This document shows, piece after piece, positions 25,856 through 35,633 of a DNA stretch of 64,000 nucleotides. Each line of letters opens with the position of its first letter. The first letter of the stretch is position 1. The translations under genes and the position numbers were made by a program. This DNA comes from Ciona savignyi (taxonomy: Eukaryota; Chordata; Ascidiacea; Phlebobranchia; Cionidae), in assembly GCA_000149265.1 (NCBI GenBank), contig CH002891.1:529604-593603 (forward strand). Direction: 5' to 3'. The notes below the pieces were generated by a model. It had not been told where the DNA came from. It searched no databases and saw only the letters and a program-made list of their open reading frames with translations.

Positions 25856-27938
25856 TGGGAGTTTTGAACAAACTAGTCGTCAACAAGGCGTGTGTCTCTC
25901 TGCTGTTAGCACAAGTACTAATCATTAAGTATACATAGAAACCGTTGTACTACAGTACAATAAAATCACATTGTGTAAGTGCTTACATGGGATTAGTGAT
26001 TTACAAACTCATAAATAATGCAATAAATAGTGGGGACTGAGGTAAATGATGTAAATCCTACAAGAGTGCGGCGCGTGTCGGCGACGGTTTAATGTTCCGA
26101 TCATGTTATTATTGTCCGAAGCATAGTCCGACTGTCTCATCACTAAGTGAGATTTACATCAACCTTCTAAGCTTGCTCTCGGGTATTTGCATTGACCTCA
26201 TTTCACTTGTGATGTCATTTGGCCAGACAATGCGATTGTTAGGTGGCATTGTCACCTCTATCTTCACGAGATGTTAGAAAACGATGTTAATAATTTCGCA
26301 TCCAACTTAAATCATGATTGTTACACTTTGATACGTCAGCTATCAATTATTTTGGGGAACTTAGACAACGTCAGGGTTATTTGAAATTTGAAAGTCATTC
26401 TCCCAAACGAATTGGATTTGTGTTAAGTGACTCGTTTAAAAATAATATACTAAGAATTCAAGTCATTAGACGTTTTGACTCGTGCCATGTAATAAGTCTT
26501 TAATTCGTGCTATTGCGACACAACTTATCAAGTATTGGATCATAACACAATCTCATGTGCAATTGGCCATTGGTGGTTTTGCTGACTTCTTTTATTACAC
26601 GAAGTTACGCATTGAAACATATGACGATTTAACAGTCAAAACGGTTTGTTAGAAGCCGATTTAAAAAAATGTACTGATGTATTTAACAGTGGCGGGCACA
26701 TAACGCCCAAGAATTTATATCATTTTTAAATGTAGACATATGCCAGAATAGACATTTTACTATAACTCTTAAAAACACCGTTTACCACAAAATAAATGAT
26801 GGCTCAATCAATCTGTATTTATAAATAAAGTTTGGCGTTACACCATTTCAGTTGTTATTGAATATTAAATCTTAAGATTTTTTTGTTCATTTGTCAAAAT
26901 TAAATATATTAGTTTATTTTTTGTTCCCACGGTAAAAACATGCAAAAGGACTTTAAAAAATAGAAGCGGTGGAAAAATGATAATTTTGAAATTTTAATTT
27001 GTATTTAATAAGTCGCTTTTCTGAGATGGCAATTCCCAAACATGATTGCCACCAAGAACGGCTGCAAAAACGTATTCATATAGACAATCCTTCACATTGT
27101 CAATTTCTGGAAGCAATTTAACCGCAGGGAAGTGTCTGTTCGATTGAAAAACCACAATTTTCCTCCACAAATTGCATCCTCTTCCTAAGCTTTAATTGAA
27201 CGCCTCGTTCCATCAAATATTCGGAAGTTATTGAGGATCAATTGCCCACCAACGCCATTGTAATGCAATGAGAAAATTTCGCAAAGGGGTTCCCAAGCCA
27301 GTCGACTGGTAAATGAGCAATTATAGTGCATTTCCCCAATCCTTCCTGCCAATAACCAATTTGTTTTTAAAGGTTAAGCAGTGTGGAATTTCATGTTGTT
27401 TGGTCCATTGCAACTGTCTTAAACAGGTAGTTTATTGCGCGTAGTGATTCACTTTACCAGTGGGAGAAAGATGGTATCATGCTCGATATTCACCCAAGTC
27501 CTTGTAAAAATAGGACTTGACCTTTGTCAAGCTATCACACACAAACAAACACCCATGCACACACGTACGTACACACGCAAAACACATACAGTATATACAG
27601 TCGTAATGGCTCTTGTAACCCATCAACCCCATTTTAATGATTTCAACATATTAAACATTGCTTGATTAACGATTTAATATTGCTTAATTGGTTATTTCTT
27701 TGTCTTTTGTAAGATAATAAAAATGAACTTTTTGATTTACATTTAGAGTAACATATTTTTAGATTATTTTAAGATTACGTTTTTTTGTTAAAGGCGGAAA
27801 AGGAATTGTTTTCGGTATTTGAATTAGTTAATTATCTTCCAATTTTTTTCTTCTTTTTAACAGAATTATCTTTTCAGTATTTTACATCCATGTCGTATTA
27901 ATTTCAGTGAAAAAAACTGGCAAATCACAAAATTAAAT

Positions 27939-28010
27939 AGGTCCCGCCGAGATTTGAACTCGGATTGCTGGATTCAAAGTCCAGAGTGATAACCGTTACA
28001 CCACGGGACC
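27939..28010 (-). tRNA. tRNA-Gln (anticodon TTG)
   Basis: Read on the minus strand, the 72-base gene has an acceptor stem GGTCCCG/CGGGACC, D-arm GTGGTGTAACGGTTATCAC (A box), anticodon arm CTGGACTTTGAATCCAG with TTG at the anticodon, and T-arm CGAGTTCAAATCTCG (B box). It closely matches the eukaryotic tRNA-Gln(TTG) pattern, which decodes CAA. An oligo-T run follows within about 10 bases as the pol III terminator. No intron. Confidence 0.97.
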
Positions 28011-28614
28011 GATATACTGTAGACGCTTATTCTAATAACTAACATCAACATTAGAACACATGTTGACATTTTAACAAAAACATGGCCCAGCGGCGCCAAC
28101 TTGCAAAAGGAATTTTAACTGACAATTGTATTAAAATTAGCTATCTTCTTTACCATAATAAATTTCAATAAAGAAGTGTTATTAGGTAAAGTTCAGACAA
28201 TTAAAAGGAAATGAGACAAAACTAGTTCATGATACACTCTGTGGTAAATGAAATATTTAATGCATTAAACATATGTCCCCACAATGGGATAAACATGGGC
28301 AGCATAACTAGTTACATTTGTATAATACGGTACTGAAATGTGCATATAAAGTGTAGGTGTTGTACTAGGCACGTGGTATTACTTAACAGTATTTTAATTT
28401 AGCACCTTTAATTAGAAACCCATGTGAATAAAAAACGGCGTTATATTATATTGTAAATCTATAGTGTAAATTCGTGTAGATAATAGGTGCTGTATTAAAG
28501 GTTGCAAAATTTTGAAAAGCAATGCGCGATTTGACAAATACACATTTCCATATCTATATAGGAGTAAAACATGTGATAATAAAATAGTAACAAAAAATTG
28601 TTTAAAAAGAAAAC

Positions 28615-28686
28615 AGGTCCTGCCGAGATTTGAACTCGGATTGCTGGATTCAAAGTCCAGAGTGATAACCGTTACACCACAGGACC
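28615..28686 (-). tRNA. tRNA-Gln (anticodon TTG), second copy
   Basis: This 72-base copy differs from the first only in a compensated acceptor-stem pair: GGTCCTG pairs with CAGGACC where the other has GGTCCCG/CGGGACC. All arms, the TTG anticodon and both pol III boxes are intact, and runs of T follow on the minus strand. The two genes are about 600 bases apart in the same orientation, which suggests a local duplication kept functional. Confidence 0.97.
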
Positions 28687-29214
28687 GCCGCACAGTTTTC
28701 CATCGAAAGAACGTATTTAAACATCGTTACAATATAATAGACATTTACATTCTATCAAAACGGATTTTACATAGCACTTTGCTATTATAGAGAATTATAT
28801 TAAATGGAGTTTATTATTACTATTGTTATTAATCTTTTTAACATATATTATTGTTAATATCAATAACCACAACTCACAACTCAACATACAGTTACTCAAA
28901 ACCATAAGTCGAGCTGCAAAGAATTGCATTGTGTTAGTATGTGGTATAAATGATTTGTAAAATAACCGTGCAATATGCGAGTATTCACTGGAACATATGG
29001 TTGGACTGGTATTAGTGTATCCGGACACCGGTGATTGCAGCTTATTGACGTATAATTAGTTGGCAAGTAACACTAATCAAAGCACATTTAAATGGTTCCA
29101 TGGTTATTGGGCTTACTCAGTAATATCTCTAAAATACAGTAACCACATCATCTAAATTTCGGAAAATTTTAACCAATGGCTTTTAATCTGTTTAAACCAC
29201 CTGATCAAAGTAAC

Positions 29215-29540
29215 TGCTTAGCGGCATAGTATAGGATAGGAAAGGATATTTATGTTTATCCCCGTGATTGGGAAAACCAAGGGGGTTATCACATGAGCAA
29301 TCGTCAGATCACCTCGCGCCCATCGTCGGGTTACCGGAGCTATTGCCGTGTGTTGTACATGATTCACACGTTCTTTCAATTTGGTAGAACTCATTAATCC
29401 GCTGGGTTCAGGCAATGTCCGTAAAGTGCCTTATCCAAGGACACAATTGATTAGATAGCGACGAGTTCAGAATCTGCAACCATTCGGTTAAAAGGCTTCG
29501 CACTAAACCGCCAGACTAACCAGTAAGTTATTTATGCTAT
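29215..29540 (-). repeat. tRNA-derived composite SINE, near full length, minus strand
   Basis: All family landmarks occur inverted: ATCCCCGTGATTGGGAAAAC, CAAGGGGGTTA, TCGTCAGATCACCTCGCGCC, GGGTTACCGGAGCTATTGC, TTGGTAGAACTCATTAATCC, GGGTTCAGGCAATGTCCGT and the head AAAGGCTTCGCACTAAACCG. Confidence 0.85.
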
Positions 29541-29644
29541 ACACAGCAAACACATTAAAGAGTTAAACGTCAATAGGGAACATATAATTAATGCTTACGC
29601 AAACTTGTAGTTTCTGCCAGCACATAGCCTATGTTTCGGATTCA

Positions 29645-29860
29645 ATCAACGCCGGGTTACTGGAGCTATTGCAGTGTGTTGTGTACGATTGAGACGTTAG
29701 TTTAATTTGGTTGAACCTATTATTCCGCTAGGATCAGGCAATGTCTGTTAAGTGCCTTACCCGAGGACATAACCGATTAGACAGTGACCAGTTTCGGACC
29801 TGTTACTCTTCGGCTGAATGTCAACACGCTAACCCACCAAGCTATTCCGTATGACCTTTC
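29645..29860 (-). repeat. tRNA-derived composite SINE, minus strand, partial
   Basis: Begins at GCCGGGTTACTGGAGCTATT and runs through TTTGGTTGAACC, TAGGATCAGGCAATGTCTGT and GACCAGTTTCGGACCTGT to CACGCTAACCCACCAAGC. It lacks the 3' block with the TTAACCCCCTTGG motif. Confidence 0.8.
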
Positions 29861-30140
29861 ACGATAGCAAAAATATCCGTATCCTGTTCAAATTGAACCA
29901 AGAAATGCTTGATGAAGTTAAGAATGAGATTTTTCAGAAAGTATATTTCATAAAATACGGGCGCCTTTTTGTAATATATTAAATACTAATAGTGGGGCAG
30001 ATACAGCTATTAGCTTGGCAATCAGCCATTTTTTAATGTGCATGCTTCAGCTTAGTACGACTTGTTGTTCTATTTTGACCAAAGACTAAAACGATTGACT
30101 AAGATATTGTGAACCGGTGCTCGCATTTGAGCATTGAACT

Positions 30141-30182
30141 TCTGCATTGTAACCTTAAATCTGCATTGTAACCTTGAATCTG
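30141..30182 (+). repeat. 19-bp direct repeat upstream of the CAP gene
   Basis: TCTGCATTGTAACCTTAAA is followed directly by TCTGCATTGTAACCTTGAA and then TCTGCGG. It lies about 200 bases before the CAP gene ATG and could duplicate a factor site, but nothing shows that directly. Confidence 0.6.
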
Positions 30183-30323
30183 CGGATTCAAAATGGCTTT
30201 TGCACCCAATATCGTTGAATAATGTTTGAATTATATGGTGGTCATGAAATCGCCCAGAGTACTAAGGTGGGCTGCGTGTGCTGACAATAGGTGCAATGCA
30301 CGGGACAATAGGTATACCGAACG

Positions 30324-30330
30324 TATAAAA
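30324..30330 (+). promoter_or_regulatory. TATA box of the CAP-domain gene
   Basis: TATAAAA ends 36 bases before the proposed ATG at 30367. If it is used, the leader is only a few bases long, unless the mRNA gets its 5' end by trans-splicing, which tunicates do (known). Confidence 0.45.
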
Positions 30331-30366
30331 AGAACGAACTCCATCAAGAATCTAACACAGCTCGCC

Positions 30367-32203
30367 ATGTTTCTTTACAGTTCTATCGTGATTTGCTGCT
30401 TCGCCTGCCTATTTCCTCGGGATGTGCTGTCAAAGGCCATATCTCCAGCTGGTGAGTCTAATTGTTGCCATGTACTCACAATGTCTGATCTATGTGTTTA
30501 GAACGTATGCGGAGAGGGGTGGACAGCTTGATTGAATCAATTACGTTGACCGATGAAGAGAAGACTTACATTGTGACTCAGCACAATGACTACAGGAAAC
30601 TGCAAGGAGCATCTGATATGCTACGTGTAACTTGGGATAATGATCTGGAAAATTTCGCCAAAAACTACGTAATGTATGACATCATATATAATGACGTTTG
30701 TGTTGCTATTGAATTTGACCTTTTGCAAGGAATTGCAAGTTTCAGCACAGCGTGCACACGAGTGTGGGGAGTTTTTCCACGGTTGGTGAAAATCTTGGGG
30801 TGTCTTACACCACTTCGACGGTTTACGATCGTAGTTTCATCAAATCAACGACTGATGCTTGGTATAACGAGGTAAGGTCGTTCACACATGTCAGGTTAGC
30901 GTATAAACCTCATCTTTGTTCAGATCTCCGCTTACAACTATGAAAACTCCACATGTCAAGCGAGTAGTGTGTGTGGCCACTACACACAAGTGGTCTGGGC
31001 TTCAACGTATAAGATTGGATGTGGTGCTGCATTTTGTAGTTCAAGGTGACGTTTTATGGTCGTTTATTAGAGCATATGGCGGATAACTTTTAACATCGCT
31101 GGTGTTGGCGGATGATAATCGAAAGACCACTAACAAATTATACGGCGATAACCCCGCAGTTATATAAATCCTATAAATGCGATTTTCCCACTGTAGCCAC
31201 AATGGATATGATTTATCTATTCAATATACTTAACTTCCCACCCGACTGTTTCACTTTTAAACGGTTTGATATTCCACAGCGTCTACCACCATTCCCTGTT
31301 AGTGTCGTGCAACTATGGACCAGCTGGAAAGTATGTTCACCGTATGTTGTAATTTCTCTAAAATCTTCACTAATGGTTTAATTTTAAACGCAGTATTTTG
31401 AACAACACACTCGGTCGGGTCGGACAACCGTTCAAAAAAGGCTTTGCTTGCTCAGCCTGTCCGGCGGGGGATAATTGTGCAAGCGGACTCTGCGCCAACT
31501 CTGTTAGAGATGGGAATCAATCTACTTCAACAAGTCCTTCAACTAGTCAACCCTTTTCAACAAGTCCTTCAACTAGTCAACCCTTTTCAACAAGTCTTTC
31601 AACTAGTCAACCCTTTTCAACAAGTCCTTCGACTAGTCAACCCTTTTCAACAAGTTCATCAACTTCAACTAGTCAACCCTTTTCAACAAGTCTTTCAACT
31701 AGTCAACCCTTTTCAACAAGTCCTTCGACTAGTCAACCCTTTTCAACAAGTCCTTCAACTAGTCAACCCTTTTCAACAAGTCTTTCAACTAGTCAACCCT
31801 TTTCAACAAGTCCTTCGACTAGTCAACCCTTTTTAACAAGTCCTTCAACTAGTCAACCCTTTTCAACAAGTCTTTCAACTAGTCAACCCTTTTCAACAAG
31901 TCCTTCAACTGCAACAAACCTGTCCACCAAAAAAGGTTGATAAAATATACAAACCACCTAACTTAACTTACTAATAAGTTGTTGTCCCATCATCCAGGCA
32001 ATCCCAAGAAGATGAGACCCAATCTACAACAAGAACCGCGTTTCATCAAAAAGATAAAGAAAGTTATACAGTAAGTTCTAATGCAAAAATGTTAATACTA
32101 AATATAGACTTTGATAAATTAGCATTTTGTCAAAACTTCCGTTTACAGGAGAGTTGTCAATTTGTTGAAAAAGTTGTTCGGGTACTTGGACGAGGTCGAA
32201 TAA
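30367..32203 (+). CDS. Secreted CAP-domain (CRISP/SCP-like) protein with Ser/Thr repeat and cationic tail
   Basis: Eight exons join in phase: 30367-30451, 30502-30673, 30730-30871, 30924-31045, 31280-31330, 31394-31935, 31998-32070, 32149-32203 (TAA); 413 residues. Residues 1-28 hold a signal peptide (MFLYSSIVICCFACLF). The CAP domain spans about residues 40-190, with HNDYRKLQ, NCKFQHS, GENLG, the signature GHYTQVVW and CNYGPAGN; a Cys-rich stretch (CSACPAGDNCASGLC) follows. About residues 233-365 are 12 to 13 imperfect copies of the decapeptide FSTSPSTSQP, likely O-glycosylated. The last 40 residues are Lys/Arg-rich and end in a predicted amphipathic helix (FIKKIKKVIQRVVNLLKKLF). CAP proteins are extracellular and act in defence, reproduction or lipid binding (known); the role here is unknown. 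The weakest site is donor GTTGAT at 31936; if it is unused, the protein stops at 31940 without the cationic tail. Confidence 0.9.
31528..31913 (+). repeat. 30-bp coding minisatellite inside the CAP gene
   Basis: The unit TTCAACAAGTCCTTCAACTA plus GTCAACCCTT repeats about 12 to 13 times. One unit is extended by 6 bases (a SerThr dipeptide), so the reading frame is kept throughout. Third-position and Pro/Leu variants (CCT, CTT, TCA) alternate in a higher-order pattern. It encodes the Ser/Thr-rich stalk. Confidence 0.95.
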
Positions 32204-33111
32204 ACAATTGGAACTTACGTTAAATCGCTCTGTACATATTGATGTGTGTCCCAAGAAATATAAGAACACAAAATTCTTTGTCGAAGTTATTGCTGTCGTT
32301 ATTCGCGTGGGGGAAAATAAATAAAAAAATAACTCTTCAGCGACTCCTATCCACCATTACCAACCAGGCCTACTCTAAACCGGAAATCGACCAAAATTTA
32401 CCGAATCGGTTTAAAACTTTAATCATTGTTAGATATGCTGATATAGATATGCAGACATTGACATTTTGGGTGACAACTTTGGCCAGGGCTTCGCCGTCTT
32501 TGGGGAAAAGGATAAGAAAAGTGAGAAAAACACAGCAAATTAACAAAAAAACGTGCATCCAGGATAATTATAGGGAAGTAATTAACAGTGTTACCAAAAA
32601 TTGTAAATATTCCTTAAAAATGTGATTTTAGGGCAACACAGAAAAAAGGGACAAAAATATACCCAAGCCTATTTACTTTTATGATGAACTAACAAAGACA
32701 CATGTGCTGGGTTAAGCAAGGCGTATATCTAAATCACCTGTAAATATCTTGCTTGCTTGAGTTATAACCAAATCATAATCCACGGGTTCTATTTGCTATT
32801 TGGCAGTAAAATGCTCTTGCCTTATTCAAATATTACAAAATATTTTTATAATTTACAAAATGTATTCTGGATTAAATAAATGTTTATATACATGATACAC
32901 AAATGTAGACATACAACGTCACGATATGGAAATAAACAAGAATTAAGTCATTTAATACAAATGGTCGTTGTTCATGGCCCTTAATTTAATTAGTTTTTTA
33001 CTGGGTTAAGTTTTGAATCCATGGGCTCGTCCCTTACATTGTTTTTTTTATAATGTTGGTATATGTATCGGTCGCGTTAACCATTCGGCCATACGACCGT
33101 ACCCAAATTCT
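32204..33111. other. Intergenic between convergent CAP and lectin genes
   Basis: Holds an AATAAATAAAAAAATAA run near 32314 (likely CAP gene polyadenylation signal), AT-rich sequence with no supported exon, and a tRNA-like SINE against the end of the lectin gene. Confidence 0.6.
33000..33095 (-). repeat. tRNA-Ser/Leu-like short SINE at the 3' end of the lectin gene
   Basis: On the minus strand it reads GGCCGAATGGTTAACGCGAC (A box), a TACATATACC-type spacer, GGACGAGCCCATGG, and a decayed B box (GGATTCAAAACTTA). The same arrangement lies at 52.7-52.8 kb and, truncated, at 60.9 kb. It begins within about 20 bases of the lectin gene stop codon. Confidence 0.7.
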
Positions 33112-35610
33112 TCAGGTGAGTTTCATGGCACACATATCGACCACAGTTCCCTCTAGCGGATTCCAGTTCAACAGACCGGTATTGAGGTTGGATGGCTCGG
33201 GGAAAAATGAGCCCAGTATCCCAGTGTTTGCGGACCATGATTTGGGAAATCCATTGGACCATATCTCGTGCTTCGTAGCGTTGACCCCTGGTTGACCCGA
33301 GCTGAGGGTTACAGCGCCACTCTGCGGTTGAAAAGTTGTTAAAATAGAATTGGGTGAATGGGGTTTTATTCTTGTGGGTTACATGAGCAATTTCATGGGG
33401 TAACATGGGTTATAGCTAGGTGTTAAACTTGGGAGATATTTTACTCAATATTTCATTTTGGTTCAAACAATGTCTAATTGTTAACGACCATACAGACCAG
33501 CATTTGCGCGGTTTCGAACCCAAAACCTCTTCGTTCGCAGTCTTCAAATGCTTAAAAAATAAGCGAAGCATTTTCAGGTATTATACGTGCAGATGCACAA
33601 CAATGGCATTTGGACCATGAATGTCCAATAAAATAATCAACAGTCATTTAATTGTTTTTATACATCATGGAAATTATCAAAACAAAGACGTTCTTAATCC
33701 ACTAGTTACAGGCTGCGCTCAGTGCTTGCGCAAGAGTACCACCTACTAGCTAGCGACCAGTTTTGATACTGTAACCATTCGGTTGGAAACATACAAGCTT
33801 TGGTCGGACTGGCATCGGTCACTGTATTCGTTTTTACTAAAAATATAAATAGTTTAAAAGGAATTCTTGGGATTACAGAACCAGCCAATCCACCAACCGT
33901 TGTGTTGTAATCCATTCCAAACCAAACTTGCACGAATGTTGAGTCAGTCAATACCGTGTTGACGTAAGCGCGGACCGCGTCATACATTTGCAAATCCACA
34001 ATATCGACCAACGAACCATCACCGATCTCTTTGCATGTCTCTGCGGCTTGGCTTCGGGACTTGTGGTGCTGTTTGCTTGGTTCAGGCATCCAAATATACA
34101 GATCGTTGTAAGTTATCCCGATAGCTGTAAGGAGGGATTCGGGTTCAATACTTTGTAGTGTAAAGCGTTGGATAAAGGTTGTAAGATCAAAACTAGGTTA
34201 CTACCAGTCGGTTGTATTCTTGGGTAGTGCATTTAACGGACATTGACTAAAACTTGTGGAATGATGGGTTCTACTAAATTATAGCAACGTGTCTAGCATA
34301 CACAACACACTGCAAGTACTAGTAACCGGGCAGTGATTATTGAATTAACTGATAGACAGACTATCGGTGTGATTACCATCGTTTTCCCATCCACAGTGAT
34401 AACACATATACTACACCTGTAGCAAACGACCAATCGACTTTGATCGTCGTATTCCATCCTGTGTTTTGATCCAATCGAATCAGATCAATTATAAAGCTCG
34501 CTTGTAGGATATGTAGGACGTTGGTGTCGAATTGATGGGGGAGGGATTGGTCTGTGGTGGTCGCCAGTGCTAGCACATATGCAGGAGGGGAAGACAAACA
34601 TACTCGATGCCGGATGTTTATTTGTTTGGAGGGATTGGTCGAGTGTGAGTGGAACTGTAGGGAACCTTTCCGAAATACCGGTTGTCCTGGGAAAGTAGTA
34701 ATGTTGTAAGGTTTGTGGGATATTCTAATTCCACATAATCAGAAGGATATTACCAGGTCGTCCAAATTAAAAGTCATGTCTGATTATCCACACAATGTAA
34801 TAAGCTCCAGCAACTCGACTGCCGACATAAGCCGCATTACTGCGCAACTAAGCAAACCACTTTGAATTGCTCCAAACCAGTTGTATCTGATGAGTCGTAG
34901 AAATTAAAAGTTTTTAGTATCCACATATACTATAAAAGATTCAAAAACTTGACTGTGGGCATGAGGTGTCTTACGATACCCGTGGATAAAGCCTGGCTTC
35001 CCACCCACGAGGATATAAATGAACCAACCATCCACATACTGTAATAGCTCCAGCAACTCGACTGTGGGCATGAGGTGTCTTACGATACCCATGGATAAAG
35101 CCTGACTTCCCACCCACGAGGATATAAAAGAACAAACCATCCACACACTGTAATAGCTCCAGCAACTCGACTGTGGACATGAGGTGTCTTACGATACCCA
35201 TGGATAAAGCCTGGCTTCCCACCCACGAGGATATAAATGAACCAACCATCCACATACTGTAATAGCTCCAGCAACTCGACTGTGTGCATGAGGTGTCTTA
35301 CGATACCCGTGTATAAAGCCTGGCTTTCCACCCACGAGGATATAAATGAACCAACCATCCACATACTGTAATAGCTCCAGCTGCTCGACTGTGGACATGA
35401 GGTGTCTTACGATACCCGTGGATAAAGCCTGGCTTCCCACCGACGATGATAAAAAAGAACCAACCATCCACACACTGCAATAACTCCAGCAACTCGACTG
35501 TGGATCATGGGATTTCTAACAAACGGAAATACGATTCTTACAATCAACTCACCAGATATGACGTTGAAACTGCAGAGGATAGCTACAAAGCAAATAAGGT
35601 TCATGGTCAT
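33112..35610 (-). CDS. Secreted chimeric lectin: H-type-like plus C-type-lectin-like domain
   Basis: Four exons on the minus strand join in phase: 35610-35553, 34686-34417, 34124-33898, 33321-33112 (TGA); 254 residues. Exon 1 is a signal peptide (MTMNLICFVAILCSFNVIS). Exon 2 carries a domain homologous to the gene at 1238-1524 (CLSSPPAYVLALATTT, then TGWNTTIKVDWSF), resembling the H-type lectin fold. Exons 3-4 resemble a C-type lectin domain: DLYIWMPEPSKQ, SRSQAAETCKE, an Ile-Val-Asp-Leu segment, VQVWFGMDYNTT, HEIWSNGFPKSW and LNWNPLEG, then Asp-Met-Cys. The usual closing strand with its final Cys is missing, and the ORF stops nine residues after LEG. Donor GTTGGT of exon 3 is weak, though its phase fits. 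Both domain types bind glycans extracellularly (known), so recognition of foreign or self sugars is a fair inference. Confidence 0.75.
33690..33800 (-). repeat. SINE fragment in lectin intron 3
   Basis: CTAGCTAGCGACCAGTTTTG and TGTAACCATTCGGTTGGAAA match the tRNA-like head of the composite SINE on the minus strand. The 3' half is absent. Confidence 0.6.
34160..34345 (+). repeat. Composite SINE in lectin intron 2
   Basis: GTTGTAAGATCAAAACTAGG, CAGTCGGTTGTATTCTTGGG, ACGGACATTGACTAAAACTT, GGGTTCTACTAAATTATAGC and CATACACAACACACTGCAAG follow in the family order. It is antisense to the gene and ends about 70 bases from the exon 2 donor. Confidence 0.75.
34936..35500. repeat. 109-bp minisatellite, about five units, in lectin intron 1
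   Basis: The landmark CAACTCGACTGTGG recurs with a 109-base period (near 35051, 35160, 35269, 35378 and 35487, plus a diverged first unit near 34939). Each unit has GCATGAGGTGTCTTACGATA, GGATAAAGCCTGGCTTCCCA and ATCCACATACTGTAATAGCT. A decayed partial unit sits at 34793-34840. Since 109 is not a multiple of three, the open frame shifts from unit to unit, so the array is not coding; it lies wholly inside intron 1. Confidence 0.95.
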
Positions 35611-35623
35611 CCAAATGTCACAA

Positions 35624-35633
35624 TTATATATAC
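35624..35633 (-). promoter_or_regulatory. TATA box of the chimeric lectin gene
   Basis: On the minus strand, TATATATAA lies 14 bases upstream of the ATG at 35610. That is too close for a leader starting at this ATG, so the true start codon may be the next in-frame ATG at 35604, or a further TATA may be used. Confidence 0.3.

Larger units (their letters stand above)
6822..27938. other. 21-kb stretch without a supported protein gene
   Basis: I find only scattered short ORFs without joined exons or recognisable domains. The stretch holds copies of the GTGGCGCAGATGGACAGG repeat, one SINE (24.8 kb), a polypyrimidine run near 10.66-10.73 kb, a CA-rich run near 27.53-27.60 kb, a CpG-richer block at 6.94-7.56 kb, a GC-richer block at 15.1-15.55 kb, and a homeodomain-site cluster near 18 kb. 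It could contain 5' exons or enhancers of the RASGEF1-like gene, which reads away from it, but I cannot show that. Confidence 0.5.
28690..30323. other. Intergenic between tRNA genes and CAP gene; two SINEs
   Basis: Two minus-strand SINE copies (29.2-29.54 and 29.64-29.86 kb) and a 19-bp tandem duplication (30141-30178) fill part of this stretch. I see no supported coding exon. Confidence 0.5.

Noticed and set aside
31444..31836. 130-residue ORF in a second frame of the CAP gene
   Set aside because: A 30-base repeat keeps two frames open; the CAP frame is fixed by the Cys-rich exon and splice phases.
31528..35500. CRISPR-like arrays
   Set aside because: The repeats are contiguous, with no unique spacers, and lie in a coding exon and an intron of animal genes.
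34904..35610. Five overlapping minus-strand ORFs of 64 to 94 residues with near-identical sequence
   Set aside because: They are produced by the 109-bp minisatellite. The period is not a multiple of three and the array lies within an intron; only the signal-peptide exon at 35553-35610 is real.
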